Source: Cetobacterium somerae (GTDB lineage: Bacteria > Fusobacteriota > Fusobacteriia > Fusobacteriales > Fusobacteriaceae). From it: DNA of 64,000 nucleotides. The position numbers and the translations under genes were made by a program. Shown here in pieces: positions 52,370 through 60,891 of this stretch (positions within the stretch are counted from its first letter, which is position 1; each line of letters begins with the position of its first letter). Location of the stretch: contig NZ_CP092520.1 in NCBI RefSeq assembly GCF_022430525.1, forward strand, positions 640,843 to 704,842, written 5' to 3'. A model generated the notes under the pieces. It was not told the DNA's origin. It made no database searches and saw only the letters and a program-made list of their open reading frames with translations.

Positions 52370-54277
52370 TTGCAATTAGTTTATTTTTGGATTGAGAATT
52401 ATGGAGTTATTAAAAATAAGGGAGTGTTATTAAATCAAGAATATAAAATAGATTTTTTGTATGCTGAAAATAAGGGAGAGTTAATAATTGAAAAAACTGA
52501 AAATGAGATTCCTAAAAACTTTTTTTCATATTCTAAAAATGAAAGTATTATTAAAAATATTTCATGTATTATTGGAGGAAATGGAAGTGGAAAAACATCG
52601 ATTATTCATGCTTTATTTTCAACAAAAAATAAAATAAATAAATCTAAATATATAAAAATATATAGAGTGTCAGATAATGAGCTAAAATTAATAACAAATA
52701 TTGATTTAATAGAAATCAAAAATAAAACAAATTACTTAAATATAAAAAAAACTGATGATGAAGATGAAATGGATTGTTTATTTTATACTAATTCTTTAGA
52801 AATGTATGAATTAAATTTATATTCACTGAAAAATGTTTATGATATTTCATATAAAAATGAATTAAGAAATTTTAAATTAAGTGCTTCATCAGAAGGAATT
52901 ATAAATCCAACTGGCGAAGACTATTTAAATTATATGAACAATCAATTTTTAAAAAGATTATTACTATCTAAAATTAAGCAAATAAAAAAAGAAGAAAGTA
53001 TATTAAATTATATTTCTTTTCCTGAAATGCAAAAAATAATACAAAATAGATTAAAAAAAGTAAAAGTGGAGTTAAGAAATATTGAAATTTCTGAGAATGG
53101 AAAAAAGTTTAATGAATATTATGAAAAAATACTAAAGTTTGATAAAAGAATTAATAAATATAAGTTTATTAATAATTTTTTTAAGGAAGCAATAGAAATA
53201 TTTATTGTTAAAGAATTGAAAGAGAATGAATTAAGTTTTTTTTATGATAAAATAGAAGCTTTAGAAAAGATTAATATTGAGTATACCGAAGAATATGAAG
53301 AGTTAAATACAAAATTAGAAAATTTTAAAGAAAAAAAAGAAGAGAAAGAAAAATTAGAAAAACAATTAAAAAAAATAAAAGAAAATAAGATGAAAAAAGA
53401 TTTGGAAAATATTTGTAATGCTTTATTGGAAATTGAAGAAAATTTACTCAAATACCCATTCTTAAAAACAAAAATAGAATTTATAAAAGAAACTATAGAA
53501 ATACTTTTTGATATGGAAGAATACAATAATAAAAAAGGAAAGATGAAGCTAATTTTAAATTTAGAAAAAAATTCTAATGTATTGGAAAAATTCTTTTTTT
53601 TAGATTACACTATTCAAGAACTTTTAACATATAAAATTTTTAATGTATCATTTGATGAATATTTTTCAAGTGGAGAAAAATCTCTTTTAGAAATGGTCTT
53701 AAGAGTAGAGGAAGTTCTAGAAAGAATTAAAAATAAAGAATCATTATTGTTTATAATAGAAGAACCAGAAAGTTTTTTACATCCTGAATGGCAAAGAAAA
53801 AATATAGATTTACTTATAAAATTTAGCGAGATTTTTAAATTATGTGGGATAAAAAATTTACAATATTTATTGACAAGTCATACACCTTTAATAATTGGAG
53901 ATTTACCAAAAGGAAATATAGTATCATTAAATAATGAAAACGCTCAATGTGTAACTGGATTTGGGAGTAATTTATTAGATATTTTAAAAAATGATTTTGA
54001 ATTATCTTCTTTTTTTGGAGAATTTTCAAAAAATAAGATTAAAAAAGTTATAGATATTCTGTCTAAAGATAAAGGTGGAAAAATTAAATTTAAAGAGATA
54101 GAAAAAAATAAAGAAGAAATAGAATTTATTATAAAATCATTAGGAGAAACTCTAATAAAAAATAAACTAGAAAGAATGTATTTTGAGTTAGAAAAAGAGG
54201 ATCCAGTACAAAAAATAAAAAAACTTATGAAAGAAAAAGGGGTAACTTTAGAGGATTTAAAAAAAGGAGATATTTAA
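52370..54277 (+). CDS. ptuA: AAA/ABC-type ATPase, Septu PtuA-like
   Basis: 635 residues from TTG 52370 after AAGGGGG. An SMC/ABC-like ATPase: Walker A GGNGSGKT at 69-76, a long coiled-coil insertion (about 300-345, KEKKEEKEKLEKQLKK), signature FSSGEKSLLEM near 433, Walker B LLFIIEEPESFLHP near 459, and the switch histidine in LTSHTPL near 503. In PtuA-PtuB Septu systems the ATPase senses phage infection and licenses the HNH nuclease partner. The next gene is such an HNH protein with TAATG coupling, which supports the assignment. Confidence 0.85.
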   Translation: MQLVYFWIENYGVIKNKGVLLNQEYKIDFLYAENKGELIIEKTENEIPKNFFSYSKNESIIKNISCIIGGNGSGKTSIIHALFSTKNKINKSKYIKIYRVSDNELKLITNIDLIEIKNKTNYLNIKKTDDEDEMDCLFYTNSLEMYELNLYSLKNVYDISYKNELRNFKLSASSEGIINPTGEDYLNYMNNQFLKRLLLSKIKQIKKEESILNYISFPEMQKIIQNRLKKVKVELRNIEISENGKKFNEYYEKILKFDKRINKYKFINNFFKEAIEIFIVKELKENELSFFYDKIEALEKINIEYTEEYEELNTKLENFKEKKEEKEKLEKQLKKIKENKMKKDLENICNALLEIEENLLKYPFLKTKIEFIKETIEILFDMEEYNNKKGKMKLILNLEKNSNVLEKFFFLDYTIQELLTYKIFNVSFDEYFSSGEKSLLEMVLRVEEVLERIKNKESLLFIIEEPESFLHPEWQRKNIDLLIKFSEIFKLCGIKNLQYLLTSHTPLIIGDLPKGNIVSLNNENAQCVTGFGSNLLDILKNDFELSSFFGEFSKNKIKKVIDILSKDKGGKIKFKEIEKNKEEIEFIIKSLGETLIKNKLERMYFELEKEDPVQKIKKLMKEKGVTLEDLKKGDI

Positions 54278-55431
54278 TGATAAAAATAAATATATCAGAA
54301 GATAAAATTAAAATATTAGAAGAAGAGCATAAAAAATGGTATATGGAAAAGATACATCCTAATGTACAAGTCTCTGTAGAAAAATTAGAAAAATACTTAC
54401 AATATTTTTCTGACAAAAAGTATAAATCTATAAGAGAATATATAAAGTTATTAAAATTTATAGAGGCTAAAAAAGATAGTTTTATAATAGAAAAAGATTG
54501 TAAGATAGGATTAGAAAAAGAAGAATTAATTTTTCATATGAGTAATGTTAAAAGACCATCATCTCAAAGAAAATCAATATTAGAAAATAATTTATTAAGA
54601 TTAGAAAAAGACTTAATAAAAATTGAAAAAATAATTAAAGAAAAAGAAGACTTTAAAGATAAATATTCGCCATATAATATATTTGGCTATGATAATTTAA
54701 AGGATGGATTAGATAGTAGTTGGGGAAGACATAAAATTTTACGTCTAATGGGAGTTAATGTATGTCCTTATTGCCAAAGAAATTATATTAGCCCTTATGA
54801 AGATGAAAAAAAAATGAAAAATAAAACAAAGCAGTTGAATAAAACAACGGCAGATTTAGATCATTTTATTCCTAAGTCGATAGTACCATTTTTGGCACTT
54901 TCATTATATAACTTCATTCCAAGTTGTCAAATTTGTAATAGTAGAATGAAGTCGAATAAACCCACAATAGATTTATCAACTTTTGAAAATATAGTAATTA
55001 ATCCATTGGTTGAATCTTTTGATGATTATGGAGTGAAATTTAAATTAGAAAACAGGTCTACAGCAGAATTATTAGATACTAAAAAAAAATCATTAGAAGA
55101 ATTTAAGGTGATTATTGAAAATAAATCTGATAATAAAAAAATACAAAATACAATAGATATGTTTAAGTTAGATAAAATTTATGAGAATAATCATAGTGAT
55201 TATATAATAGATATGTTTGAAAGCATAAGGAATAGACCAGATTCATATTTAAGTTCAATAGTAGAAATTTTTATGGATAAAAAATATTTTGATGATGAAA
55301 AATTAAAAAAGGAAATGCTAGATAACTTAAAAGAGATTGTATTAGAACCATATAAATTCAAAGTTGAAAATGGAGAACCACTAGGAAAATTAACAAAAGA
55401 TATACTTGAAGAGTTTGGAATAGATATTTAG
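54277..55431 (+). CDS. ptuB: HNH nuclease, Septu PtuB-like
   Basis: 384 residues, starting inside the ptuA-like stop codon. The HNH/zinc region is visible at about 160-225: VCPYCQRNYI, DLDHFIPKS (catalytic D-H) and SCQICNSRMKSNKP (second zinc pair and Asn). The N-terminal 130 residues are helical and may bind the ATPase. It probably cleaves DNA on activation, by family knowledge. No reverse transcriptase or msr-like gene is nearby, so it is not a retron-linked version. Confidence 0.85.
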   Translation: MIKINISEDKIKILEEEHKKWYMEKIHPNVQVSVEKLEKYLQYFSDKKYKSIREYIKLLKFIEAKKDSFIIEKDCKIGLEKEELIFHMSNVKRPSSQRKSILENNLLRLEKDLIKIEKIIKEKEDFKDKYSPYNIFGYDNLKDGLDSSWGRHKILRLMGVNVCPYCQRNYISPYEDEKKMKNKTKQLNKTTADLDHFIPKSIVPFLALSLYNFIPSCQICNSRMKSNKPTIDLSTFENIVINPLVESFDDYGVKFKLENRSTAELLDTKKKSLEEFKVIIENKSDNKKIQNTIDMFKLDKIYENNHSDYIIDMFESIRNRPDSYLSSIVEIFMDKKYFDDEKLKKEMLDNLKEIVLEPYKFKVENGEPLGKLTKDILEEFGIDI

Positions 55432-55437
55432 AGTTGA

Positions 55438-55466
55438 AGGGCAGCTAAATGTTGCTCTTTTTTTAT
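55438..55466 (+). terminator. Terminator of the Septu-like operon
   Basis: Stem AGGGCAGC / GTTGCTCT with two G-U pairs, followed by eight T. Confidence 0.8.
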
Positions 55467-55513
55467 TTGAAGAGTATACTTGAAATATAATATATTATAA
55501 GGAGGAGGAAATT

Positions 55514-56134
55514 ATGGAATTTTTAAAAAGTCCATTATTTGGAAATATAATATTAATATTAACTGTTCTTGTAACACTTTTCATTTGGCATAATGATAAA
55601 AAACAAAAAATAAAAAGCTATGCACAATTGTTATTGTTACAAATAAGAAGTATAGAAAATGGGATAACAGAAATTCAAATTAATGGATTAGATAGAGAAT
55701 TTTTGAATGAAAGTTCATTTTTAGCTATCCCAATTTTATTTGATAAAAATTATTGGGATGAATATTCACATCTGCTTTTAAATAAATTAGGGATAACTGA
55801 CTATGAAGTTATTTCAAATTTTTATGAAAAAAGTTCGAGAATAAAGGAAAATCAGATTGAGATAAAAAATAAAATGAAAGAATTTTTGTATTGGAGAGGG
55901 TATCATATATATAATTCAAAATATAACGTTGGGTTAGATATTAATAAGGATTCAATGATGGTTAATCAAATAATTGATACTATAAAAGATAGAGAAAAGG
56001 TATTAGGATTTTCAATGTATATACCAGGAGAATATCCAAAACAAATTTTAAAACTTTTGGAAACATATAAACCTTTGAGAGGAACTGTAGCATATAGCAA
56101 ATTGGAGGAATTATCCAAAATTAAAGTTTTTTAA
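55514..56134 (+). CDS. Membrane-anchored protein of unknown function
   Basis: 206 residues. One N-terminal membrane helix (about 8-26, GNIILILTVLVTLFIW) is followed by HNDKKQK, so the rest is probably cytoplasmic. The soluble part is helical and unrecognised. AAGGAGGAGG precedes the ATG. It sits between the Septu-like pair and the KAP ATPase and may belong to the KAP cargo. No known domain. Confidence 0.65.
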   Translation: MEFLKSPLFGNIILILTVLVTLFIWHNDKKQKIKSYAQLLLLQIRSIENGITEIQINGLDREFLNESSFLAIPILFDKNYWDEYSHLLLNKLGITDYEVISNFYEKSSRIKENQIEIKNKMKEFLYWRGYHIYNSKYNVGLDINKDSMMVNQIIDTIKDREKVLGFSMYIPGEYPKQILKLLETYKPLRGTVAYSKLEELSKIKVF

Positions 56135-56147
56135 AGGAGAATTAGTT

Positions 56148-56341
56148 ATGAAAAAATAATAGTTAGTTTATTTTTAGGAATTACTTTATTTGCTAGTGCT
56201 TCTGAGAGAGTTTATGTTACTCCAAAAGGGAAGAAATATCATGCAACTAAATCTTGTAGAAGTTTGAGTAAAAGTAAAAATATAAAAGCTGTGAAAATAT
56301 CAGATGTTGGAGGTCGTGGACCTTGTAAGATTTGTTGTTGA
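56148..56341 (+). pseudogene. Frameshifted small secreted Cys-rich protein
   Basis: AAAGGAG precedes ATG 56148, but the frame stops at once (ATG AAA AAA TAA). Shifting by one base at the A6 run opens a 60-plus-codon frame to 56341 that reads as a signal peptide (KKIIVSLFLGITLFASAS) and a mature chain with YHATKSCRSLSKSKN and GGRGPCKICC, the pattern of small secreted proteins with the ...CRxL...PCKxC module. The missing base may be a true mutation, a phase-variable or slippage site, or a sequencing error. Confidence 0.7.
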
Positions 56342-56370
56342 TTAAAAAAAATTAAAATAAGGGGATAGTA

Positions 56371-58239
56371 ATGTTAAAAAATGATGGATCTATTGACAAA
56401 ATTGAAGAAGATAAGTTAAATAGAAAAGATTTTATAGAAAGAATTATTGAGGGAATATTAGGATATAAAGATACCGATAGTTTGGTTATTGGTCTCGAAG
56501 GTAATTGGGGGAGTGGGAAAACATCAATTTTAAATATAATAGAGAAAGAGTTAGAAAATAAAAAAATTAACGTGTTTAAATTTAATCCATGGAATTTTTC
56601 GATTAGGAAGCAGTTAGTTTCTGATTTTTTTGAACAGTTTTCATTATTTGTAGGAAGTAGGAGTAATGTAAAAGAAGCTCTAAAAGAAGTAAGTAAGAGC
56701 TTAATGAAGATTTCATATATTCTAAAACCAATTACAACAATAGCGGGAGTTGTTCCAATTGTAGGAAATATAACAAAAGGTGTGGAAGAATTAGGAAACT
56801 CATATGAAAAAATTTCGAATACTATAGACCTTGAAAGTATAAAAAAAGGAGTTGAAAAAGCTTTAGGAGATGGAGATGAAAAAATAATTATCTTTATAGA
56901 TGATTTGGATAGATTATTAGATTCAGAAATCTGTGAAGTTTTACAATTTGTGAAGGGGATTGGAGATTTAAAAAATATAATATATATACTTGCTTATGAT
57001 AAACAAATAGTTATAAATTCATTAGATAAAGTAACTTCAAATAAAGGAGAAGAATATTTAAAAAAAATAGTTCAAATCCAAATGGAGTTACCTATAATAA
57101 CATCTACAAAAATAGGGTTTTTATTTAAAGATGAGATTGAAAAATTATTTAAGAAACAAATATCAAAAATGAGTGAAGATGAATTAGAGTATTTATGTGA
57201 GGTATTTGAAGAAATTTTAATACATCTGCCTAAAACAATGAGAGATTTAAAAAGAATAATGAATAATATTAGATTTGGTTTAAATAAATGTGAACATTTA
57301 AATATTGTTGATTATATTTTTATAAAAACGTTGGAAGTAACAAATTATAACGTATATAAATATATAAAAAATAATAAGAATAATTTAGTAGTATCGACAA
57401 AAGTTAGGTTAGAAGAAATAAAAGATTTAGAAGAATTTCATAAAGAAGATAAAGATTTAATGAAAAAAATTTTAGGAATTATATTTGAAAAAAGAAGAAT
57501 TAATATACCAACGAATAAAGAAATGGAATATTATATTCCTAAAAGAATTTGTAATGATGCCTACTTTTATGATTATTTTGGAGAAGAATTTGAAGTAAAA
57601 ACTATAAGTAAAAATATTCAAAATGAAATGATGAGTATAAATACAGAAGAAGAATTTGTAAAATTTTTATCTACAGTTAAAAAATTAGAAACTATAACAG
57701 AAATAATTTTAAATACATCAGAATTTATATTTTATAAAGAATCTGCAAAAACAAGATGTGTTTATTTATTAAATTTATTAGAAAGATATACAATAAAAAA
57801 TGAAAAATCTTTTGATAATGTTATTATTTTAAAAAATCAAATAAAAAAACTTTTAGAAGAAGATAATTTAAATTTATTAGATTTAAATAAGTTAGAAATG
57901 AAAGGATTTGTTTCTATTAACCTTTTATTGAATTCATGTAAGAATCGGAAAATGAGAGAAGGACTACTTAAAAAATATATTTCAAAAACTTTAAAAAAGG
58001 ATGATTTGATTTTAGAGTATATAAATAATCTAAAGAAAAATATAAAAAGTTTTGAAGAAGAATATTATTACTTATCAATAATATACGAAATGGAAAATGG
58101 AAGATTTATAATAAAAGAAAATAAAAAAGAGATATTAGAAATAAAAGATAAAATTAAAAAGGCTATAACTCAAGAGAGTTATAATATTGATTTAAATAAT
58201 TTAAAAGGAATATTGAAAATATTAGAAGAAGAATATTAA
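56371..58239 (+). CDS. KAP family P-loop NTPase
   Basis: 622 residues. Residues about 10-300 form the KAP NTPase: Walker A EGNWGSGKTSI at about 44-54, FNPWNF (a KAP hallmark) near 72, and Walker B IIIFIDDLDRL at about 173-183. A modestly hydrophobic segment lies at about 115-140 (ILKPITTIAGVVPIVGNI), the usual place of the membrane insertion in KAP proteins. The C-terminal half is helical and Lys-rich. KAP NTPases are membrane-associated and frequent in phage-defence islands. GGGGATAG precedes the ATG. Confidence 0.85.
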   Translation: MLKNDGSIDKIEEDKLNRKDFIERIIEGILGYKDTDSLVIGLEGNWGSGKTSILNIIEKELENKKINVFKFNPWNFSIRKQLVSDFFEQFSLFVGSRSNVKEALKEVSKSLMKISYILKPITTIAGVVPIVGNITKGVEELGNSYEKISNTIDLESIKKGVEKALGDGDEKIIIFIDDLDRLLDSEICEVLQFVKGIGDLKNIIYILAYDKQIVINSLDKVTSNKGEEYLKKIVQIQMELPIITSTKIGFLFKDEIEKLFKKQISKMSEDELEYLCEVFEEILIHLPKTMRDLKRIMNNIRFGLNKCEHLNIVDYIFIKTLEVTNYNVYKYIKNNKNNLVVSTKVRLEEIKDLEEFHKEDKDLMKKILGIIFEKRRINIPTNKEMEYYIPKRICNDAYFYDYFGEEFEVKTISKNIQNEMMSINTEEEFVKFLSTVKKLETITEIILNTSEFIFYKESAKTRCVYLLNLLERYTIKNEKSFDNVIILKNQIKKLLEEDNLNLLDLNKLEMKGFVSINLLLNSCKNRKMREGLLKKYISKTLKKDDLILEYINNLKKNIKSFEEEYYYLSIIYEMENGRFIIKENKKEILEIKDKIKKAITQESYNIDLNNLKGILKILEEEY

Positions 58240-58265
58240 ACTTGATATAAATTATTAAAATAATT

Positions 58266-58295
58266 AAAAAGGTGTCATTACAGACACCTTTTTTT
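58266..58295 (+). terminator. Terminator after the KAP gene
   Basis: An 11-bp perfect stem AAAAAGGTGTC / GACACCTTTTT, then TT. Confidence 0.85.
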
Positions 58296-58334
58296 GTTAC
58301 CTAATATAAATATTTTTTAGGAGGTAACAAAATT

Positions 58335-58607
58335 ATGAAAAATTTAGTTAATGAGGAAGTTAAATCAGAGATAGAGGAGAGAGAGTTAGTTCTTGAATTA
58401 ATGCATGATATGGTAGAGAAAATATTATCGCCTAGAGAATTTGAGGTGTACGTATTGAGTAAAAGAATGAAGCCAAGACATATAGCTGAGAAGTTGGGTT
58501 TAAAATCACAGACAGTTAGAAATCAAATAAATAATATAAAGAATAAAATAAAAAATCATGAAGAATGGTTAAAAGAGAAAATGGATATAAGAGGGCTATC
58601 AATATAG
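58335..58607 (+). CDS. Sigma/LuxR-like helix-turn-helix late regulator
   Basis: 90 residues. LSPREFEVYVLSKRMKPRHIAEKLGLKSQTVRNQINNIKNKI is a sigma region 4 or GerE-like helix-turn-helix. Position just before the terminase suggests an activator of the late operon (inference). Its AGGAGG lies inside a GTTACC...GGTAAC inverted repeat (58297-58328), which may mask the ribosome binding site. Confidence 0.75.
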   Translation: MKNLVNEEVKSEIEERELVLELMHDMVEKILSPREFEVYVLSKRMKPRHIAEKLGLKSQTVRNQINNIKNKIKNHEEWLKEKMDIRGLSI

Positions 58608-58618
58608 CTCTTTTTTTT
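58593..58618 (+). terminator. Terminator overlapping the end of the late regulator gene
   Basis: GGGCTAT / ATAGCTC stem, loop CAAT, then eight T. It contains the stop codon. Confidence 0.75.
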
Positions 58619-58619
58619 A

Positions 58620-58803
58620 TAAATAAAAAAGCCACCTATTTAATAAATAAGATGACTTTTAACACAAAATATAAAAGGTTGAGATAGTTAGCTCTAGGTT
58701 ACCAGCCTTTCACTGCTTCGTATCCCTTTTATACATTAAAAATATAATATTTTAATCAAAAAGTAAAGAAATTTAAAAAACGTACTATGTTTTTATAGTA
58801 CAA
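58620..58803. ncRNA. Structured intergenic segment before the terminase
   Basis: This 235-base gap has no supportable gene. It contains AAAGCCACC / GATGACTTT arms (58628-58659) that pair with G-U on the minus strand and are followed there by a T-run, a second stem AAAGGTTG / CAGCCTTT (58674-58710), and GTACTAT / ATAGTAC (58783-58802). The unusually GC-rich block at 58676-58730 suggests a small RNA or leader; strand is unresolved. Confidence 0.35.
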
Positions 58804-58843
58804 AATGCCATAGAGTGAGAGAGTAAATATTCGGAGGAATTTT

Positions 58844-60865
58844 ATGGCAAGAAGTAGAGAGCCTACCAAAGAGAATGCAAAAAAACTTTATGAGGAAGGT
58901 TTTGGGAGTCTATCTCAAATAGCAAAAGAATTAAATTTATCTCTGAACACTTTAAAAAGTTGGAGAACAAGAGACAAAAAAGAAGGTAAAGAATGGGTGC
59001 AAAAAGGTGCACCCAATTCTGCACCCGACACTGAGGTGCAACCACCAAGAAAGGCAAAATTAAAAGAAGCCAAATCCATAGTTGTTAATGGTGGAACTTT
59101 AAAAGAAGCAAGTGAAAAGACAGGCATTAAAGAAAGTACTTTGATGAATCATAGTGTTCGTGAGAATTGGATGTCTAAACAGAAAGATTATCTAGAAAGA
59201 CTTTATGGAAGGTTAAGAGATGAACGGGGACAAGAACATATTCAAAGAAGGTTAGAGAGTATAGACTTTCTAAATTGGATTCAGAAAAAGAGTATGAACT
59301 TAGGAACTAGTTTATCTCCTATAGCTTTAGATGAAAGTTTAAAGGGGTATCAAAGATTAGCTAATATAGTTAAGACAACTATAACAGCTCAAGCAGAACT
59401 TTTAGGAATATCTGGAGTTGAAGAACTTATAAATGGATATGACAGAAGTATAATCCATACCTTTAGACAAGAGGAACTTCAAATTAAGCTATTGGAAGCT
59501 GATTTAAAAAGAGAACGTAATCAGATTGAAAGAGAAAAATATAATGGTGGTTATGTATCAAAGGTTTCATTAGAGGAAGAAGACCTAATTAAAGAAGTTG
59601 GAAAAGGGTATAGGAAATTTATTAAAAGTAAAAAGCTATACAACTATTTAAAAGGTGCAAGAGGAAGTAAGAAATCTAAAACTATAGCTCTTAGATATAT
59701 TTATAACCTATTGAATAATCCAACAGCTAACCTATTAGTAGTAAGACAAGTAGATAGAACTAATAGAACATCAACATTCACAGATTTAAAATGGGCAGCT
59801 AGAAAATTGGGTGTATACGAACAATTTAAATTCAATGTATCACCATTAGAAATAACAGTAGTAGGAACTGGCCAGAAAATATATTTTAGAGGTATGAATG
59901 ACCCACTATCAATAACATCAATATCAGTTGAACATGGTGTTTTATCATGGGTATGGATGGAAGAAGCATATCAAATTAGAAGTGAAGATGATTGGAATAA
60001 AGTTGAGATGTCTATAAGAGGACAACTAGAAGAAGGAATGTGGAAAGAGTTTATATTCTCATTTAACCCTTGGAGTTCAAGACATTGGCTTAATGCTAAA
60101 GGATTTAGAGGTATTGCAGATAATGATGAAGTTCTGGAAGAAGAAGGAGAGTTCATAAATTATGAAGATGATTTAACTCTAGCTATGACTACATCCTATA
60201 AGATAAATGAGTTCTTAGATAATACGGATAAAATTCGTTATGAAAAAATGAAAGAGGATAATCCTGAAAGATACAAAGTTGAAGGACTTGGATTATGGGG
60301 AATTATAGAAGGACTAATATTCCATGAAGGTAGACATTGGACCGTTGAGAAATTCGACTATAACAATTTTGAAGCTAATAATGGAAAGTACCAAAGAGCA
60401 GGTGGCGATTTTGGATTTAATGATCCAACAGCATTCTATAAAGTTCATGTAGATGACTTTAATAAAAAGATATACATATGGAATGAATATTATGAGAGAT
60501 ATAAAACAACTGATGATTTAAAGATAGAACTGGAAAGTTTTAAAGGTTGCTCAATAGTTGGGGATAGTAGTGCAAAGCCAACAATTAGAAGTTTATACAA
60601 TGCAGGATACAATATCCAATCATCTATAAAGGGTAAAGAATCAGTTGTAGATGGAATTAGATTTTTACAAAGTTATAAAGTGGTAATACATCCAGAGTGT
60701 CCAAACTTAATAGATGAAGCAACTTTATATTGTTGGGAAATTAAGGATGATTCAAGCATAGATAAACCTAAAGATATGAATAACCATGGTTGGGATGCTG
60801 TTAGATATGCTATTGAAGATTTATACCTTGATGTTAAGAATGTCGGAGTTAGTAAAAGGAGGTGA
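58844..60865 (+). CDS. terL: Fused small-large terminase (PBSX-type TerS-TerL)
   Basis: 673 residues. Residues 1-230 look like a small terminase subunit: a helix-turn-helix (GSLSQIAKELNLSLNTLKSW), then a second one (GTLKEASEKTGIKESTLMNH) and a helical region. From about 255 it is a PBSX-type large subunit: Walker-A-like KGARGSKKSKTIAL (about 270-283), Walker B GVLSWVWMEEA (about 365-375), motor loop FSFNPWSS, and RNase-H-like nuclease motif GGDFGFNDPTAF (about 520-531) with GDSSAKP further on. It packages DNA into the prohead. GGAGG precedes the ATG. The fusion is undivided in frame. Confidence 0.93.
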   Translation: MARSREPTKENAKKLYEEGFGSLSQIAKELNLSLNTLKSWRTRDKKEGKEWVQKGAPNSAPDTEVQPPRKAKLKEAKSIVVNGGTLKEASEKTGIKESTLMNHSVRENWMSKQKDYLERLYGRLRDERGQEHIQRRLESIDFLNWIQKKSMNLGTSLSPIALDESLKGYQRLANIVKTTITAQAELLGISGVEELINGYDRSIIHTFRQEELQIKLLEADLKRERNQIEREKYNGGYVSKVSLEEEDLIKEVGKGYRKFIKSKKLYNYLKGARGSKKSKTIALRYIYNLLNNPTANLLVVRQVDRTNRTSTFTDLKWAARKLGVYEQFKFNVSPLEITVVGTGQKIYFRGMNDPLSITSISVEHGVLSWVWMEEAYQIRSEDDWNKVEMSIRGQLEEGMWKEFIFSFNPWSSRHWLNAKGFRGIADNDEVLEEEGEFINYEDDLTLAMTTSYKINEFLDNTDKIRYEKMKEDNPERYKVEGLGLWGIIEGLIFHEGRHWTVEKFDYNNFEANNGKYQRAGGDFGFNDPTAFYKVHVDDFNKKIYIWNEYYERYKTTDDLKIELESFKGCSIVGDSSAKPTIRSLYNAGYNIQSSIKGKESVVDGIRFLQSYKVVIHPECPNLIDEATLYCWEIKDDSSIDKPKDMNNHGWDAVRYAIEDLYLDVKNVGVSKRR

Positions 60866-60891
60866 GATAGATAGCAACAAATGTAAAAGGG

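Noticed and set aside
52370..55431. Retron-type system with a PtuAB effector
   Set aside because: No reverse transcriptase gene and no msr/msd-like inverted repeat is seen upstream; only the PtuAB-like pair is present.
58674..58730. A tRNA-like fold in the gap before the terminase
   Set aside because: There is no TTCRANY T-loop or CCA end, and the stem lengths do not fit a cloverleaf.
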